A program made the position numbers and the translations under genes. The notes beneath the pieces were generated by a model that was not told the DNA's origin, searched no databases, and saw nothing but the letters and a program-made list of their open reading frames with translations. This document shows, one piece after another, positions 1-13,000 of a stretch of 64,000 nucleotides of DNA (positions are counted from its first letter, which is position 1; each line of letters begins with the position of its first letter). The stretch is from Owenia fusiformis (Eukaryota > Annelida > Polychaeta > Sabellida > Oweniidae), in assembly GCA_903813345.2 (NCBI GenBank), contig CAIIXF020000004.1, forward strand, positions 14,515,196 through 14,579,195, read 5' to 3'.

Positions 1-36
1 TTGTGTCACGGGTTCTTCATATTCCAGACCATGGCG

Positions 37-202
37 TTGTATAACTTATGAAGCTTTTGATTACGTCATCATTTATTGCGTAGCTCTAAACGACTATACG
101 TGTGATTATTCTGCAATTTACAAGGAAATCACACTTATGGACGAATAGAGTTATAGAGCAAAATAAATGATGACGTAATCAAACGCTTCATAAATTATAC
201 GT
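37..202. repeat. Palindromic MITE-like element
   Basis: Two inverted arms of about 60 bp (left arm begins gtataacttatgaagc near 39; right arm ends cttcataaattatac near 200) surround a short loop. Both arms contain gattacgtcatcattta or its complement. There is no coding capacity. It resembles a non-autonomous foldback DNA transposon; the family was not identified. Confidence 0.6.
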
Positions 203-713
203 TATACGGGAATAATAAACATCAATGAGTTGCGAAATCTCCCTAGGCAAAAGCCAAGTCGTATTGATGACTTTGAATACTACTCAAACATTTCTTTGTA
301 CGCCAAATGTATCGACAAAATAAACAAGTTTTTACCATATTGGCATCTCTAGTGATTTGTATATTAATTCATGTCTTGTGTTAAAGTTTTATTCCCAAAT
401 TCTTTGAAAAACTTGTCCCGCCCAACCAACCCACGAGTAACAATAGTAATCGCACAGGGTGACACAAAGATGCTATCTCGGATCCACAAAATAGTTTGCA
501 GAACATTTTTGTCTCCATCATATCTAATTTGTTCTTTAGCATAGAAACTACTAAATGGGGCAATCCAACAAAAGTCTCATAAGACTTGCGCATCTAGATA
601 AACCTTTATGAGCGTTAAAAGATGTGAAAACTATTCCTTTGCTGTCACATCTGAATTCTGCACAAAAAAACATCAACGTTTTGAAACATAATTTTATGTT
701 TTATGTATAATAA

Positions 714-967
714 ATGAGCCTCGCCATAGGAAAACCGGTCTTATCACAAAAATTTAAATTGTGCTACAGAGCCAAAAATGTGCCCAAGATTAAGAGGAAC
801 ATGTGCTAAATTCAAATCAGTCATTTTGGTCTATATCTGCTAGGAAAAATTGTTAAGACACAAGCCATGGCTCATTTGAAAGGTCTCTTTGTGCTTTTTA
901 AGAAAAACAAAAAAATCAAAACATTGATAAAATCTGTGATAAGACCCCTTTTCATGTGGCCTGGCTC
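714..967. repeat. MITE with imperfect terminal inverted repeats
   Basis: The left end reads tgagcctcgccataggaaaa and continues to ggtcttatcaca; the complement of the right end reads tgagccaggccacatgaaaa and again continues to ggtcttatcaca. About 40 bp of imperfect terminal inverted repeat enclose roughly 170 bp of non-coding sequence. This is a non-autonomous DNA element. Confidence 0.55.
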
Positions 968-1015
968 AAATATGTTAGTTGCCTTTTTTTGTAGATTCCA
1001 GATGTGGCTGATTAG

Positions 1016-1112
1016 TGCATCTTGTTGAGTTAGTCATCTGAAACTCATTGTGAAGTTACTCCATGGAACCTTTATGTTTTAATGAGCTAAAGAAAAATTT
1101 AGATGTTATGCA
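1016..1112. repeat. Diverged fragment of the 18.3-kb MITE family
   Basis: This stretch (gcatcttgttgagttagtca onward) matches the inside of the MITE at 18332-18528 (gcatctagttgagctagtga): both share the gttactccatg/gttgctccatg and gagctaaagaaa/gtgctaaagaga segments in the same order. The terminal repeats are not visible here, so it is a relic. Confidence 0.5.
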
Positions 1113-1272
1113 GACAAAAAAGTTATATAAGATATCAAACAAATGGTATATGGTACAACCCTCAATCAAAAAAAACTATGAACAAGTCTGTTATCTATCT
1201 ACCGAATAACACATGACATTCAGTTACTTCAATTAAATATTTATTTTCGAAGTATTTTGACTGCTCATGGAA

Positions 1273-1538
1273 CTAGAAGACGCAAATAAATGAGAAAACT
1301 AAAACATCGTGTATATCTACGGCGTAAAGCAATCCATGACCGTATTTGCTTGACTCGATTTCTGCTTCCAGGGTTCTGACCTTAGTAAATTCTCCATTGT
1401 GGAACTTTGGAGGATGAACATCACGGGAACGAAGCCTCATAATATGTGGATCTTCATCAACGTCACACTCTTTGCTATCTATCACACAATTTTCTTCATA
1501 AATCATCGAATACTTTTTCATCATTCCAGTCCATTCTC
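1273..1538 (-). CDS. Possible terminal exon, unknown protein
   Basis: An open frame on the minus strand follows a pyrimidine-rich acceptor (tttttaag at 1541-1539) and runs 88 codons to TAG at 1273. The peptide is polar and acidic, with NCVIDSKECDVDEDPHIM and SRDVHPPKFHNGEF segments that look more coding than random. No upstream exon or start was found in the 1.1 kb before the next gene end. It could be the last exon of an unseen gene, or chance. Confidence 0.22.
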
Positions 1539-2663
1539 CTTAAAAATTAAAAGGCCATGTAACTTATTCAAAGGGGCACTTACGGTTGCTAAAATTATGA
1601 AGGGGAGTGTAATCGATATCGCCTCCACTTTCATAATTATTTCATCTTTAAATGCATGTTTGATGTTGTGCATTTTTGTTCACATGTCTATTCACAATAA
1701 CATGACTCCAACAGTTGCCCTCTATTCCTAGATACGATTCATCTTCCACCCAAACGTTTCACCCAAACGATTTCAATAGTAGCCTCAGTTAAAGGCATTG
1801 TTATGTAAATTTTGGACAGAACATTTTGGGAAACGGAGAACAATTACATAAATCAACGAGCCTGACTAACAGACAGACAAACTGTTTTTGTGACTGCAAC
1901 CAATTGACAGATGATATCACCCGAAAGCAAGTAAACGCAATAGGTCTCATTGCGCACCTCTGATATTGGATTTTTTGACATGTCTTTCTGTTTTGTCAGT
2001 TCTCACATAATATGTAACCAATCATTTCCATATCTGTAGAACAATTGCATGTAATACCATTAGGCTACGTTATAGAAATTTTCAATAGTTTGAGTTATCA
2101 ATTGCTGAAAAAATACGTGTCAAAGACTCAAAGAGCGATTCATTTTTTGGGTCGCCCGATATATATATTTCAGACGGTAAAACTGTAGAGAAGTTCGAAA
2201 GTATTTCTATACTGCTTGCTTAAGTCGAACGTATCTCTCGCCTTTCATTTTTTGCCTCACCTAATGATCTTGGATACGTCCTTATTTAAAACAAAGCAGG
2301 TACATATAAAACACACATATTCTAAAACAATCAACACAATTGTACATAGGGTAATTGATTAATTATGAGTAACAAGAACTCCGATAGACAAAATCAGAAA
2401 TGCTAGCACTTATTCTACCATACGCGTTAGAATAGAATCACGCAATTTAACATCATAATTGTCGTTAAAATTATTACACCATATAGTAGATAATTGAATG
2501 AAGTATATTTGAGGGAGGTTTCAACATCCTAGTTTTACTTATAAAGATTTAACAAGTATGGGGGGGGCTTTTTAACCCCCCCCCCCAGGCGTTCGTGTGA
2601 CTTTTTACCTTCGGGCTTCTAGGATTAAAAAACAAGTTTCAAATATATGTGATGATGTAATGA

Positions 2664-3811
2664 CTAACCACCATCAAGGTAAGTATCCTCAGTCGCAGTA
2701 ATGACGTAACCGATACAATCAAATAATGTGTTTCGATAATAGGTCGTGCGATGGGCAGGGGTTGTTTCCGTTACGACTCTGAGATCAGCATCGAAGAGAT
2801 AACCCATGAACGTCAGATTCCCCGAGGCTTTTTCCGAACCCATTAGCAGTTGCGTGTCAGTTAGGTCACTCATATCGACATTGTACCTTTGTTTAACATA
2901 TGCAAGAAATTTCCTCCCTAAAAGTGTAATAAATTACTAGCAAACTAAACAACATTATTTTGTATATGATAGACACATAAATATGATCAGCGAATTCAAC
3001 CATTGGACAATACATACCTTATAATGGGTAATTTTGCTTATAATTTGATTTGCCTATTGGTAAATTTTTGCCATGTTCGAAAAATTAAATATTGTATTCA
3101 TAATGTCATCCAATGGAAAGTTTTCTTTTGTCATTAGGGAAATTAAAATTGAAAATGGTGAAATTTGACCATTCGGCTAGTTAAGTACTCTGATTTTTTT
3201 TTAGGTTATTGTTATTTATTTCTATATAATTCAACATAATTATTTACATATACTGTGAGGGACCGAGGCTACATAGCATTATTGGCCCCCCTCGGAATAA
3301 ATACCACTAATACCACACTTCCATTCCATTACAAATATCAATCATGGATTTTCCATTATGATTTTGAAAACTATCCATTTATGCTATTCCTTAAAAACTT
3401 TAAATGCAAGAATCTTAATTAACATTTTCATGATATTGAATAAATAACTATTTTATAATTCGTAATAGTACGAGAACAGCTGAAAGCTTGTCATTGTGTC
3501 TGTTTACATTATTGTTTTACAATATTACTACCTCTCTGAATGACGTCTTTGTCTGTTTTCACATCGGGATTAATCGAATTCCATGGTTTTGTAAAGCCCC
3601 CTTTTGGCGAAGCAGAGATCAGAGGTGTATGAGAATCCGCCATTACTGAAAACGTCACCAGTCCTTCTTCGCTTTTCGTCGTTTTCCCATTTGCCCTTGT
3701 TTTTTCACAATTGTCACACTTCTTAGCTTTTCTGCACTCGAACGCGTGTGGAAAACATGATATTAAAATTACAATGAATATTAAATGGTTTACGACTGCT
3801 GTTCCTTTCAT
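2664..3811 (-). CDS. Two-exon gene for a small secreted protein, function unknown
   Basis: Exon 1 (3811-3532) starts at the second in-frame ATG, because the first (3847) lies upstream of the predicted transcription start. It encodes a hydrophobic signal peptide of about 25 residues (MKGTAVVNHLIFIVILI...), then a basic Cys-rich patch (ECRKAKKCDNCEKTR). It ends in phase 1 at AGAG|GTAGTA. Exon 2 (2917-2664) follows a cttttag acceptor and completes the glycine codon, so the frames agree across a 614-bp intron; the stop is after TEDTYLDGG. The 177-aa product has the sequon N-L-T in exon 2 and no transmembrane segment after the signal. I do not recognise the family. The coding call rests on signal peptide, phase match and promoter. 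Confidence 0.6.
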
Positions 3812-3823
3812 GTTTGGTACTTG

Positions 3824-3857
3824 ATCTGACTGTAACTCGGAATGCATGGGTTATATA
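3824..3857 (-). promoter_or_regulatory. Core promoter: TATA box and initiator
   Basis: On the minus strand, TATATAA begins at 3857 and an initiator-like TCAGAT places +1 at A3827, 30 bp downstream. The ATG at 3811 would leave a 16-nt leader. Both element sequence and spacing fit the classical metazoan TATA/Inr arrangement. Confidence 0.5.
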
Positions 3858-3884
3858 TGAGTAGACAAACATAAACAGTATACA

Positions 3885-3960
3885 GGGTGTCCAAAATTAA
3901 CTTTCCGTTCGTGGTTATGCTGCGAAAGACATTGCCAGCTTAAGGTATCCATTGTAAGCT
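3885..3960. repeat. Single MITE end with cagggtgtc terminus
   Basis: Tatacagggtgtccaaaatt opens a stretch whose inner part (gttcgtggttatgctgcgaa) recurs in diverged form near 6218-6260 (gttcacggttacgttgtgaa). The terminus matches the cagggtgtc ends of the elements at 18332 and 54697. No partner terminal repeat was found, so it is a truncated copy. Confidence 0.35.
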
Positions 3961-6656
3961 TGTAATAATTTCGTAATATCACAACAGTTGAAATTTATAT
4001 TGCTCTTATAACATATTACATATAGTCTCAGATAATATGGTCGATATCCTTATTTCTAATCTATTTAACTTTGTGTTCAAATGACCAGAAATTCAAATAT
4101 TTAAAAAAGAGAAATACAATTGTTTTAAAATCGATTTTTGTTGATAACATTAAATATAGTTCTCAATCACAACTGTGGTCATGTGCGGTTGGTTGTTGGT
4201 CGAATACACATACGTATATAACACAAGTATGGTTTTGATGACATACATTTATGTAGTTTATCATACCTGTGACGTGTATGTATATTAGTGCGTAACAAAA
4301 ACGGTAACAGGACTGTATCCCATAAAAAGATCAAACAAATGCTCATCCAACCTAGTTGACAATAGTAGACACATGTCCACTCCGTGCACTGCTTGTCTTC
4401 CAATATACAGTATACTAATGGTGTGGATCCTTGACCAATATGTGTTATGCTCACAAGTATGGAGCCTTACACTCATAACCCTGGATGAAGTCTTACTCTA
4501 GTATGGGTCCCTAGACTGGATGTCGTCTTAAGTCTAGTACAGATCCATCACCTTTTAAACATTTGAAATTTTGTTCAAACGATTGAAGCGCCACCTGCGT
4601 TCTTCTTGAGAACTAAAACTAGGGACCTGTCATTATTACGTACTAAACCTAGGGACCTGTTACGTTACATAGCAATGTGGCATGTCACTTTGCCACATTA
4701 ATATAATGCAACACATCTTACTTTGTATCATTTTATTCCGACTTTTTAACATTTTGGGGATTTTTTTCAACTAAAAATTTGTGTTTGAAGTATGATTAAG
4801 AATTGAATCGATGGCTTCACAGTCGTTGAATACCGAGAGTTCCATATCGAAGCATACATTACTTTAACAAAGACTGAAAGTTTGAATAGAAAATTGCAAA
4901 ATATATATGTCAGGTATAAAATTGAAGATTCAATAAACACGCAAATAAGATGCCTCTACACAATATTTCATCTAACTTGTGCCACTTCACCCGATTGATT
5001 TTCGACTATATAATTATATTTTATCATTTTAATTTTGCACGTCATTGATCTATGGATAATGATGTAACAATAAAACTCTTCCAGCTACTTCAAGATATAT
5101 CGATGATTTATTTAATTCTAGATTAACATGAACGTTACACGAATAAAATGCATTAAGCAAATGGTATTTTGATATAAAAATTGGATAAGGGAAATATATG
5201 ATGACATTCAGATTTCAAAACAGATTTCAAAGAATAATGTTTATATCCATGATTACCATACAGATCAAATATTAAAAATCATCGCCGTGCTTTCACTAAA
5301 ACCAAACCACCTGTCTGATTTTTTGGTGTAAATCGGATCTTTTTAGTAACTATAGTTACTATGGCTTTGTTGCACAGCATTAAGCAACAAAATCATCTAC
5401 TTCCTACTTGGTCATCTTTTTTTTATTTTTGTTTTTATTAAGTTTATTAAATGGTTATTCAATATTTGTATAATATCTTCAGCACAATCTTAAAAGCATT
5501 GTTTAATAAAACATTTTTAAATAGCCATTTCTGCAGAATAGCATCATAAATAAGCTGGTGTACGTGTTATTTTAAATTTTTAAGATCATCATTAATCAAT
5601 GACTGGTACCATAAACAAAACTAATAATATCTGTTATGAGGCTTCGGGGAATTAAAGCATATCTATAATGACTTTATCAAAAAAACCAAGATGAACAATT
5701 ATCTCATTCGGTGTAATATATGTGGTAACATTTTATCCGTATACCTTGTCATTGGAGAGGTTAAGCTTTGCATTATATAATCGAAACTGAACCTGTACGT
5801 ATCACTCGACCATATGCAAATTCATGTAGCCTTCTCATATAAATAGCCGTTCAAATCCAGTGTTTGTTTAGACTACACCATAGCGTGTAATGATTCTATA
5901 GTATGTCATTGATGCGGTTTTATAGCTGGTTTTCTAATACATAATTAAACGAGCTCGTTTCGTAAGATTTTTGGCGCTAAATCATGCATGACATACATCA
6001 TCGTGTTCAGCAAGAATTCAACTGTGCATCGAAATCAAAATTGACAGCATAGTGTTCAATAGACACGAGTAAAATGGTTCCCGTTGACCCAACGTCAAAT
6101 TTCAAATCTCCCGTTCTAAACCCGAAACTCTGAAGCTGAAAGAGTATCTGAAGTAGACTAAGCGCGCATAAAACTATGAGCGCTCGATACATTCCTTTGT
6201 TAATTTTTGTACTTTGCGTTCACGGTTACGTTGTGAAAAACATCGTTAGCTTAACCTCTCCATTGTCACAAAGACCGACAGAAGATAGTAAATACAAATT
6301 ATTTTTTCTCGATATAAACGAAACTGGCTTTATATGTTAACACTAACGTGGATGAATATATTTTTATAACACTAATGAATAAAGGTGGTCAGATGCCCCC
6401 CTCCCCCTCCCTTTGCGTTTCTAAAGTTAAAAAGGTATAGTAAAAACTAAGGCACCATATTATAGGTCATTTAAACCTCTCGAGGAACGTGTATTAAAAT
6501 CTCAAAAGTAGGTCAAATTAGGTCAAAAGTAGGTCAAAGTAACACAAGGGGAGTCTTTTTGGTGTATTTTTACCTTTCAATAAAAATTGAAAAAAAAATT
6601 GTCAAAAAGTTGCAGCATTGACCAATTTTCATGACTTCTTTTGCTATTAATCACAG
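3961..6656. other. Intergenic AT-rich sequence, no gene seen
   Basis: I see no splice-consistent coding frames here. The open frames are short and of random composition, including a 61-codon minus-strand frame at 6192-6007 that begins like a signal peptide but ends without a usable donor. A C-rich run (cccccctccccctccc near 6395) and the diverged MITE relic near 6218-6260 are the only distinctive elements. Confidence 0.5.
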
Positions 6657-6695
6657 ATGTTTGTTTGTTTGTTTGTTTATTTGTTTGTTTGTTTG
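6657..6695. repeat. (TTTG)n microsatellite
   Basis: About nine tandem tttg tetramers with one ttta variant. It lies just downstream of the stop codon of the 23-exon minus-strand gene, possibly within its 3' untranslated region. Confidence 0.8.
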
Positions 6696-6973
6696 GTTCT
6701 AAATATTGTACACATCAAATATATCTCTATATTCACTGATTTATGTAAAATATTTCAAATAAATAAAGCCATCCGAGATGAGATAACATTTTTAGCGATT
6801 GTATTGCAATTTACTGCTAGCCACTTGTTTTCCAAATACTTCAGATTTTTCTGTAATATTTTGATGCATAAATTATATTTGAAGTAATCCAAGTTCATAG
6901 GTTTAACATTTCCTTGGTCATTCGTTGAAGCGTTTCCTTGTTCAAAGATCATGTTCTAATACAAGTAGAGCAG

Positions 6974-7011
6974 TCAGGTCTCTCTGTCTTTCTCACATGT
7001 ACTGCTATCGC
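6974..7011 (-). CDS. Exon 23: short terminal exon
   Basis: A strong acceptor (tatattttacttcag) precedes 38 nt that complete a Cys codon split in phase 1 and read CDSSTCEKDRET, then TGA at 6976-6974. The start resembles exon 19 (CDRSEC), as expected after a VWC pair. It brings the total coding length to an exact multiple of three. It is short, so confidence is moderate. Confidence 0.55.
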
Positions 7012-10000
7012 CTGAAGTAAAATATATAAGTGATTTTTATAGATGCTTCACCTTCGGGAGACTCGGAATTATGTTTTGCTTTTGAGGTGTGCATTAATAT
7101 ATTTGTATTTTTGGAAAATAATGAACAATACTTGGTATGTAATAAAATGTACTTCAACTTCGTGTCGTTGTTTGTTTTCTGTACCAAATGCAATTTGACC
7201 CTGAGTTCTAAGGACGATTCCTGCTCAATTTTAGAGTGACAATGAGACCCGTCATGGGCGTAACAATGGTTATTCTAATAAATGCTAATGTCTGCTATAT
7301 GTAATGTTTATAAAAATATGCCACCTTGTAATAAACCTGTTTACATATATTCTCTTTCACATGGAAACAACTGGAAATCAATGTTGTTATCTTACATTTT
7401 CTTATTTTTGGTGAAACGCATTCGCATCTAGAGCAACCATCCTCAGCTGTGAAAAATTCTCCTCGCAAATATGTCAAACCATTCGCCTTGCACTTATTAC
7501 AGAAGCGTCTATATTCACACATAACCTTCCCTGTTTTCGGGTGACATTTGCAACGTGTACAATTGTCTATAGGGTCCTTAAATGCTCCGCCATCTATAAT
7601 TATTCCGTGAAATTTACACGTTTCTGTAAAATCAAAAAAACGTCGATTCATTATAATATTGAATTGTGTATGCTAATACGTATATCACATTCCCTTTTTT
7701 CTAGTGAAATTTAAAGGAGGGTACAATCGTACATGAAAATCTCAAGTGTTTCACCATCTATAATAACCAATCCATGAAACACACAGATCAAATTCTTACT
7801 AAAATCCTCTTAGTAGACATCGTTCACTTTGTACTCCGCAGTTGCGTATACACACTTCATATTCGAAACCATTGTCTAAAATCAATACACTCACTTTTTG
7901 GACAGCAAACGGACCATCGGTTTTTAACATCGACCTTGCATTTATAAAACGGAACACCTTCACACGACTCGCCATCTATCAGACACTCGACATATCGTCC
8001 ATCAGAGTCCGTCAATGGGTTCTCACATGGGAGTGACTTGTGGAGACAACAGTACCCATCAGGTACACACTTATGACCATTCGGGCAATTTTTGTTCCTA
8101 ATGCATGGTTGTCGTGTGTTTGCGACAATGAATGGCTCACCGACGGCACATGTGTGGTAATTTGGACATGCAGTGCTGTTACCTTTTTGCAAAACGCATT
8201 TCATTTGTAATTTTTGTGAAGTTCAAGAATTTGGAGAAGATAAATTGTTTTTTAATAAAATATTCATTTTTTCCAGCCAATTCTGGCAAACCTTTTTTCC
8301 CAAGTAGGCATTACTTAATCGTAAAGGAAGAGGCTTCTGGATGTTATATTAAATGTGATACAGGCGTAGTATGAGTACCTGTACAAGATCATTCATTCTT
8401 GATGCGCTTTCTGATGTTATATTACCTTAACCACCTTTCGTAACAATATAATGCAAAAATATTTACATGTCTGTAGTTTAGGAGAAATGCATGTGCACTT
8501 CGTACATCCATCCTTGCGCATAAAGGAGTCCCCGCGCATATACGTGGTACCATCAACCGGACATTCATGACACGTTGTTGGAGTAGGTCTGCACTCCACA
8601 ACTTCTCTCTTTTTGCATTTACACGGTGTGCAATCATCAAGTGGATCAAAGAATCGTCCTATCACGAAGATCTGGTCCCTGTATACGCACGATGCTAAAG
8701 AAAATACAACGATTTAATTCACCCTGTTTAAGTTATGCGCTCTTTGTTTTTTGACACACAACAATCTTTTTACAATGCAGTCCGTTTAGTAATGTGTTCC
8801 TAACTATCAAAACTAATAAATTGTCCGAATTCAACAAGATAACCAGCATTGAAATAGATTTAGATGTCAGAACTTTGGCTCTGGTCATGAACACAAAACT
8901 GTGTAATGAAAATGCAAAGTACAATATTGCTGAGGTTACCTCCATTTTTTATGGAAATGATGTCAGAACTTTTGGCTCTGGTCATGAACAAAAAACTGTG
9001 TAATAAAAATGCAAAGTACAATATTGCTGAGGTTACCTCCATTTTTTATGGAAATGATGTCAGAACTTTTGGCTCTGGTCATGGACACAAAACTGATAAA
9101 AATGCAAAGTACAATATTGCTGAGGTCGCCTCTATTTTTATGGCGCCATAGGATCGCTTACTTACGTTGTGAGCAGCACATTGACCACCTCCCCATTACG
9201 TCTAGTTTACAAACTGACGTTTTCGTCCCCTTACAAATAGTGTTGTGTTTCCTGCATTCCATAAGTCCTCCTGTAGTATCATCTCGTATAGGTTTGGCGC
9301 ATGCCCATTGGTGACTGCAACACATACCGTCGCTGCAATAGAACCCATTTGGACAACTTTTCTTGTCGAGGGGATCACACACAACATTTTTATTCCTCAC
9401 CGTGAGTGTTTTGCTATTTTCTGGGCATTTAGCTACAATTGGCTGCTGACGTTTTACTCGATTTCCACGGCCACATTCACTCCTATCACCTAAGAACACG
9501 AGTGGTAATGATGGTAACAATAATGACATAATATAAGATGATATGAATGGTTCTATTGGATGCTTTAAATAAATGTCCATTTGACACCAACATTACACAG
9601 GCGAAGAAACAAATACAACTTTAAATTAACACCGTGACTAAAAGAAGTCAAATGTACCTTAAATTGTCCCAAAGCAGGAAAGGTTATTTAGAAATCTAGG
9701 ATCCCAATTTCTGTCATGCTGCTGGACTTAATATGTATTGGGACCAACACCAGGTAACATTGTATTCTAGTTCCTACTTATGTCCCATCACAGTATACAC
9801 CGTCACAAGCCAAAACAAACATCAGATTCTCCAGCAACATAAATGCCCAAATTGCAACTAGTGTCCCTTCACGTAAGGGACAACACTTAACTGGAGAAAG
9901 CATAAGCGCAGCACTTGATCCCACATGGCATGTATGCTACTACAAGCATTTTCAAAGTTGTCCTCACAATGCATATATGCTACTATAAGCATTTCCACAG

Positions 10001-13000
10001 TTGCTCCCACAATGCATATATGCTACTTCAAGCATTTCCAAAGTTGTCCTCACAATGCATATATGCTACTACAAGAATTTCTTACGTCACAAATATATAC
10101 ACGATGTAATAATCACGATACATCTAACAAATTATGTATAGGATATAGTCCTGAGTAAGGACATTAGCGGTTACCGTTAGTGATTTGGTTTTCTGAATAA
10201 AAAGTCATTTTCTCCTTCCCTACCCCATTGGAGCGCCATCTAGCGTTTGGGAAGTGAATCGGGACTAAATATTTATAGGGTAGGTCCTAATTTATCTGAA
10301 AACATGTCAGAGTTCAGTGGGAAATCTCATTTTAAGCTGGCGGCGGAGTGATTTTGACCTTGGTGATTTTACCAGAATTCTCTGAGAAATCTGACGATAG
10401 AGGGGGTTAGTGTCTTCAAGTTTATTTATTTCAAAAATTCGGTGGACAACCCATGGTAAGATTGTTATAGCAGGCTAGGCGAGTCTCTCCCGAACACTGT
10501 GGTATGTTGCACTAGGCTTGGATACTAATCGTTAATAAGATACAGGGTAAAATGTTATAATGGCCACCTATGGGAAACTCTACTGTGGTCTTCAACCTAA
10601 TAGAAGGCGCTTTTTGGGGGCATTTTGAAGGTTTTATCCCTTTTTGAGGTTTTTTAGTTCATTGAGAAGCCTAATAGCGCATATCATATTAAAGGGCTGT
10701 ATCTTAGCTGAACAATGCTATCAAAATCGTGACATTTTGAAGCAATTTTGGTGCTTTGGGGGCGAGGCCACTGTGCCAAGTACCCCGAATTCCATTCTCC
10801 CGTGCCATTCAATTGTTTTCGGGGCAGTTTTGAATGAACCTTTGTTTCTTCCTACCAATATGACGTCATAAGATGCAATCGAACGCCTTGGCATGGATAT
10901 CACTTGAAAGATAGTAGAAATCGCTTTCCCACGATACCCCATATGGCCATGTTCACCTCAGTTGGGTGTACTCAATCTGTGATGCAATCTGTAAGGTGTA
11001 CCCCTACCCCAAAGAAATTTCAAGAAATCTCAAAATCAAATTTCCTGAATTTTGCTAAAAGGACCTGTGTCTATAAGGATTGAATTTTCCTCCGTGCATT
11101 TTCTCAAATATAGGACTGTTATCTACCATTGTGATCGGGATAATGCCTACAATGCTAATATAACCATGTTGGAAGAAAACAAACTAATTCAGTTTACTAT
11201 TAGAAGGCGCTTTTTGGGGGCATTTTGAAGGTTTTATCCCTTTTTGAGTTTTTTTAGTTCATTGAGAAGCCTAATAGCGCATTTCATATTAAAGGGCTGT
11301 ATCTTAGCTGAACAATGCTATCAAAATCGTGACATTTTGAAGCAATTTTGGTGCTTTGGGGGCGAGGCCACTGTGCCAAGTACCCCGAATTCCATTCTCC
11401 CGTGCCATTCAATTGTTTTCGGGGCAGTTTTGAATGAACCTTTGTTTCTTCCTACCAATATGACGTCATAAGATGCAATCGAACGCCTTGGCATGGATAT
11501 CACTTGAAAGATAGTAGAAATCGCTTTCCCACGATACCCCATATGGCCATGTTCACCTCAGTTGGGTGTACTCAATCTGTGATGCAATCTGTAAGGTGTA
11601 CCCCTACCCCAAAGAAATTTCAAGAAATCTCAAAATCAAATTTCCTGAATTTTGCTAAAAGGACCTGTGTCTATAAGGATTGAATTTTCCTCCGTGCATT
11701 TTCTCAAATATAGGACTGTTATCTACCATTGTGATCGGGATAATGCCTACAATGCTAATATAACCATGTTGGAAGAAAACAAACTAATTCAGTTTACTAT
11801 TAGAAGGCGCTTTTTGGGGGCATTTTGAAGGTTTTATCCCTTTTTGAGTTTTTTTAGTTCAATGAGAAGCCTAATAGCGCATATCATATTAAAGGGCTGT
11901 ATCTTAGCTGAACAATGCTATCAAAATCGTGACATTTTGAAGCAATTTTGGTGCTTTGGGGGCGAGGCCACTGTGCCAAGTACCCCGAATTCCATTCTCC
12001 CGTGCCATTCAATTGTTTTCGGGGCAGTTTTGAATGAACCTTTGTTTCTTCCTACCAATATGACGTCATAAGATGCAATCGAACGCCTTGGCATGGATAT
12101 CACTTGAAAGATAGTAGAAATCGCTTTCCCACGATACCCCATATGGCCATGTTCACCTCAGTTGGGTGTACTCAATCTGTGATGCAATCTGTAAGGTGTA
12201 CCCCTACCCCAAAGAAATTTCAAGAAATCTCAAAATCAAATTTCCTGAATTTTGCTAAAAGGACCTGTGTCTATAAGGATTGAATTTTCCTCCGTGCATT
12301 TTCTCAAATATAGGACTGTTATATACCATTGTGATCGGGATAATGCCTACAATGCTAATATAACCATGTTGGAAGAAAACAAACTAATTCAGTTTACTAT
12401 TAGGATATAGTCCTGAGTAAGGACATTAGCGGTTACCGTTAGTGATTTGGTTTTCTGAATAAAAAGTCATTTTCTCCTTCCCTACCCCATTGGAGCGCCA
12501 TCTAGCGTTTGGGAAGTGAATCGGGACTAAATATTTATAGGGTAGGTCCTAATTTATCTGAAAACATGTCAGAGTTCAGTGGGAAATCTCATTTTAAGCT
12601 GGCGGCGGAGTGATTTTGACCTTGGTGATTTTACCAGAATTCTCTGAGAAATCTGACGATAGAGGGGGTTAGTGTCTTCAAGTTTATTTATTTCAAAAAT
12701 TCGGTGGACAACCCATGGTAAGATTGTTATAGCAGGCTAGGCGAGTCTCTCCCGAACACTGTGGTATGTTGCACTAGGCTTGGATACTAATCGTTAATAA
12801 GATACAGGGTAAAATGTTATAATGGCCACCTATGGGAAACTCTACTGTGGTCTTCAACCATATTAGTTGTATAGTGTCCAAGCAACAAGCACCATTTTTC
12901 AACCAGAAAACACTAGTGTACGCCATGATAAGAAGCATGGGTAAATCAAATTTAAATAAGCATCATTTATCAAAAATACACGATTTTACTTTCCTGGTTT

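Noticed and set aside
4179-4476. Overlapping 91- and 63-codon minus-strand frames
   Set aside because: No splice context, no domain, and two frames open over the same bases.
6007-6192. 61-codon minus-strand frame beginning MYRALIVLCALSLLQILF, like a signal peptide
   Set aside because: It has no core promoter, homologous partner or usable donor before the stop, so it is too weak to call.
10644-12142. Repeated 73-75 codon open frames on both strands in the 600-bp units
   Set aside because: They recur only because the unit is copied; the composition is not protein-like, and both strands are equally open.
10139-12861. Interpretation of the 459-bp direct repeats as retroviral or LTR-retrotransposon LTRs
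   Set aside because: No TG...CA ends, no primer-binding site, no polypurine tract and no gag-pol coding between them.
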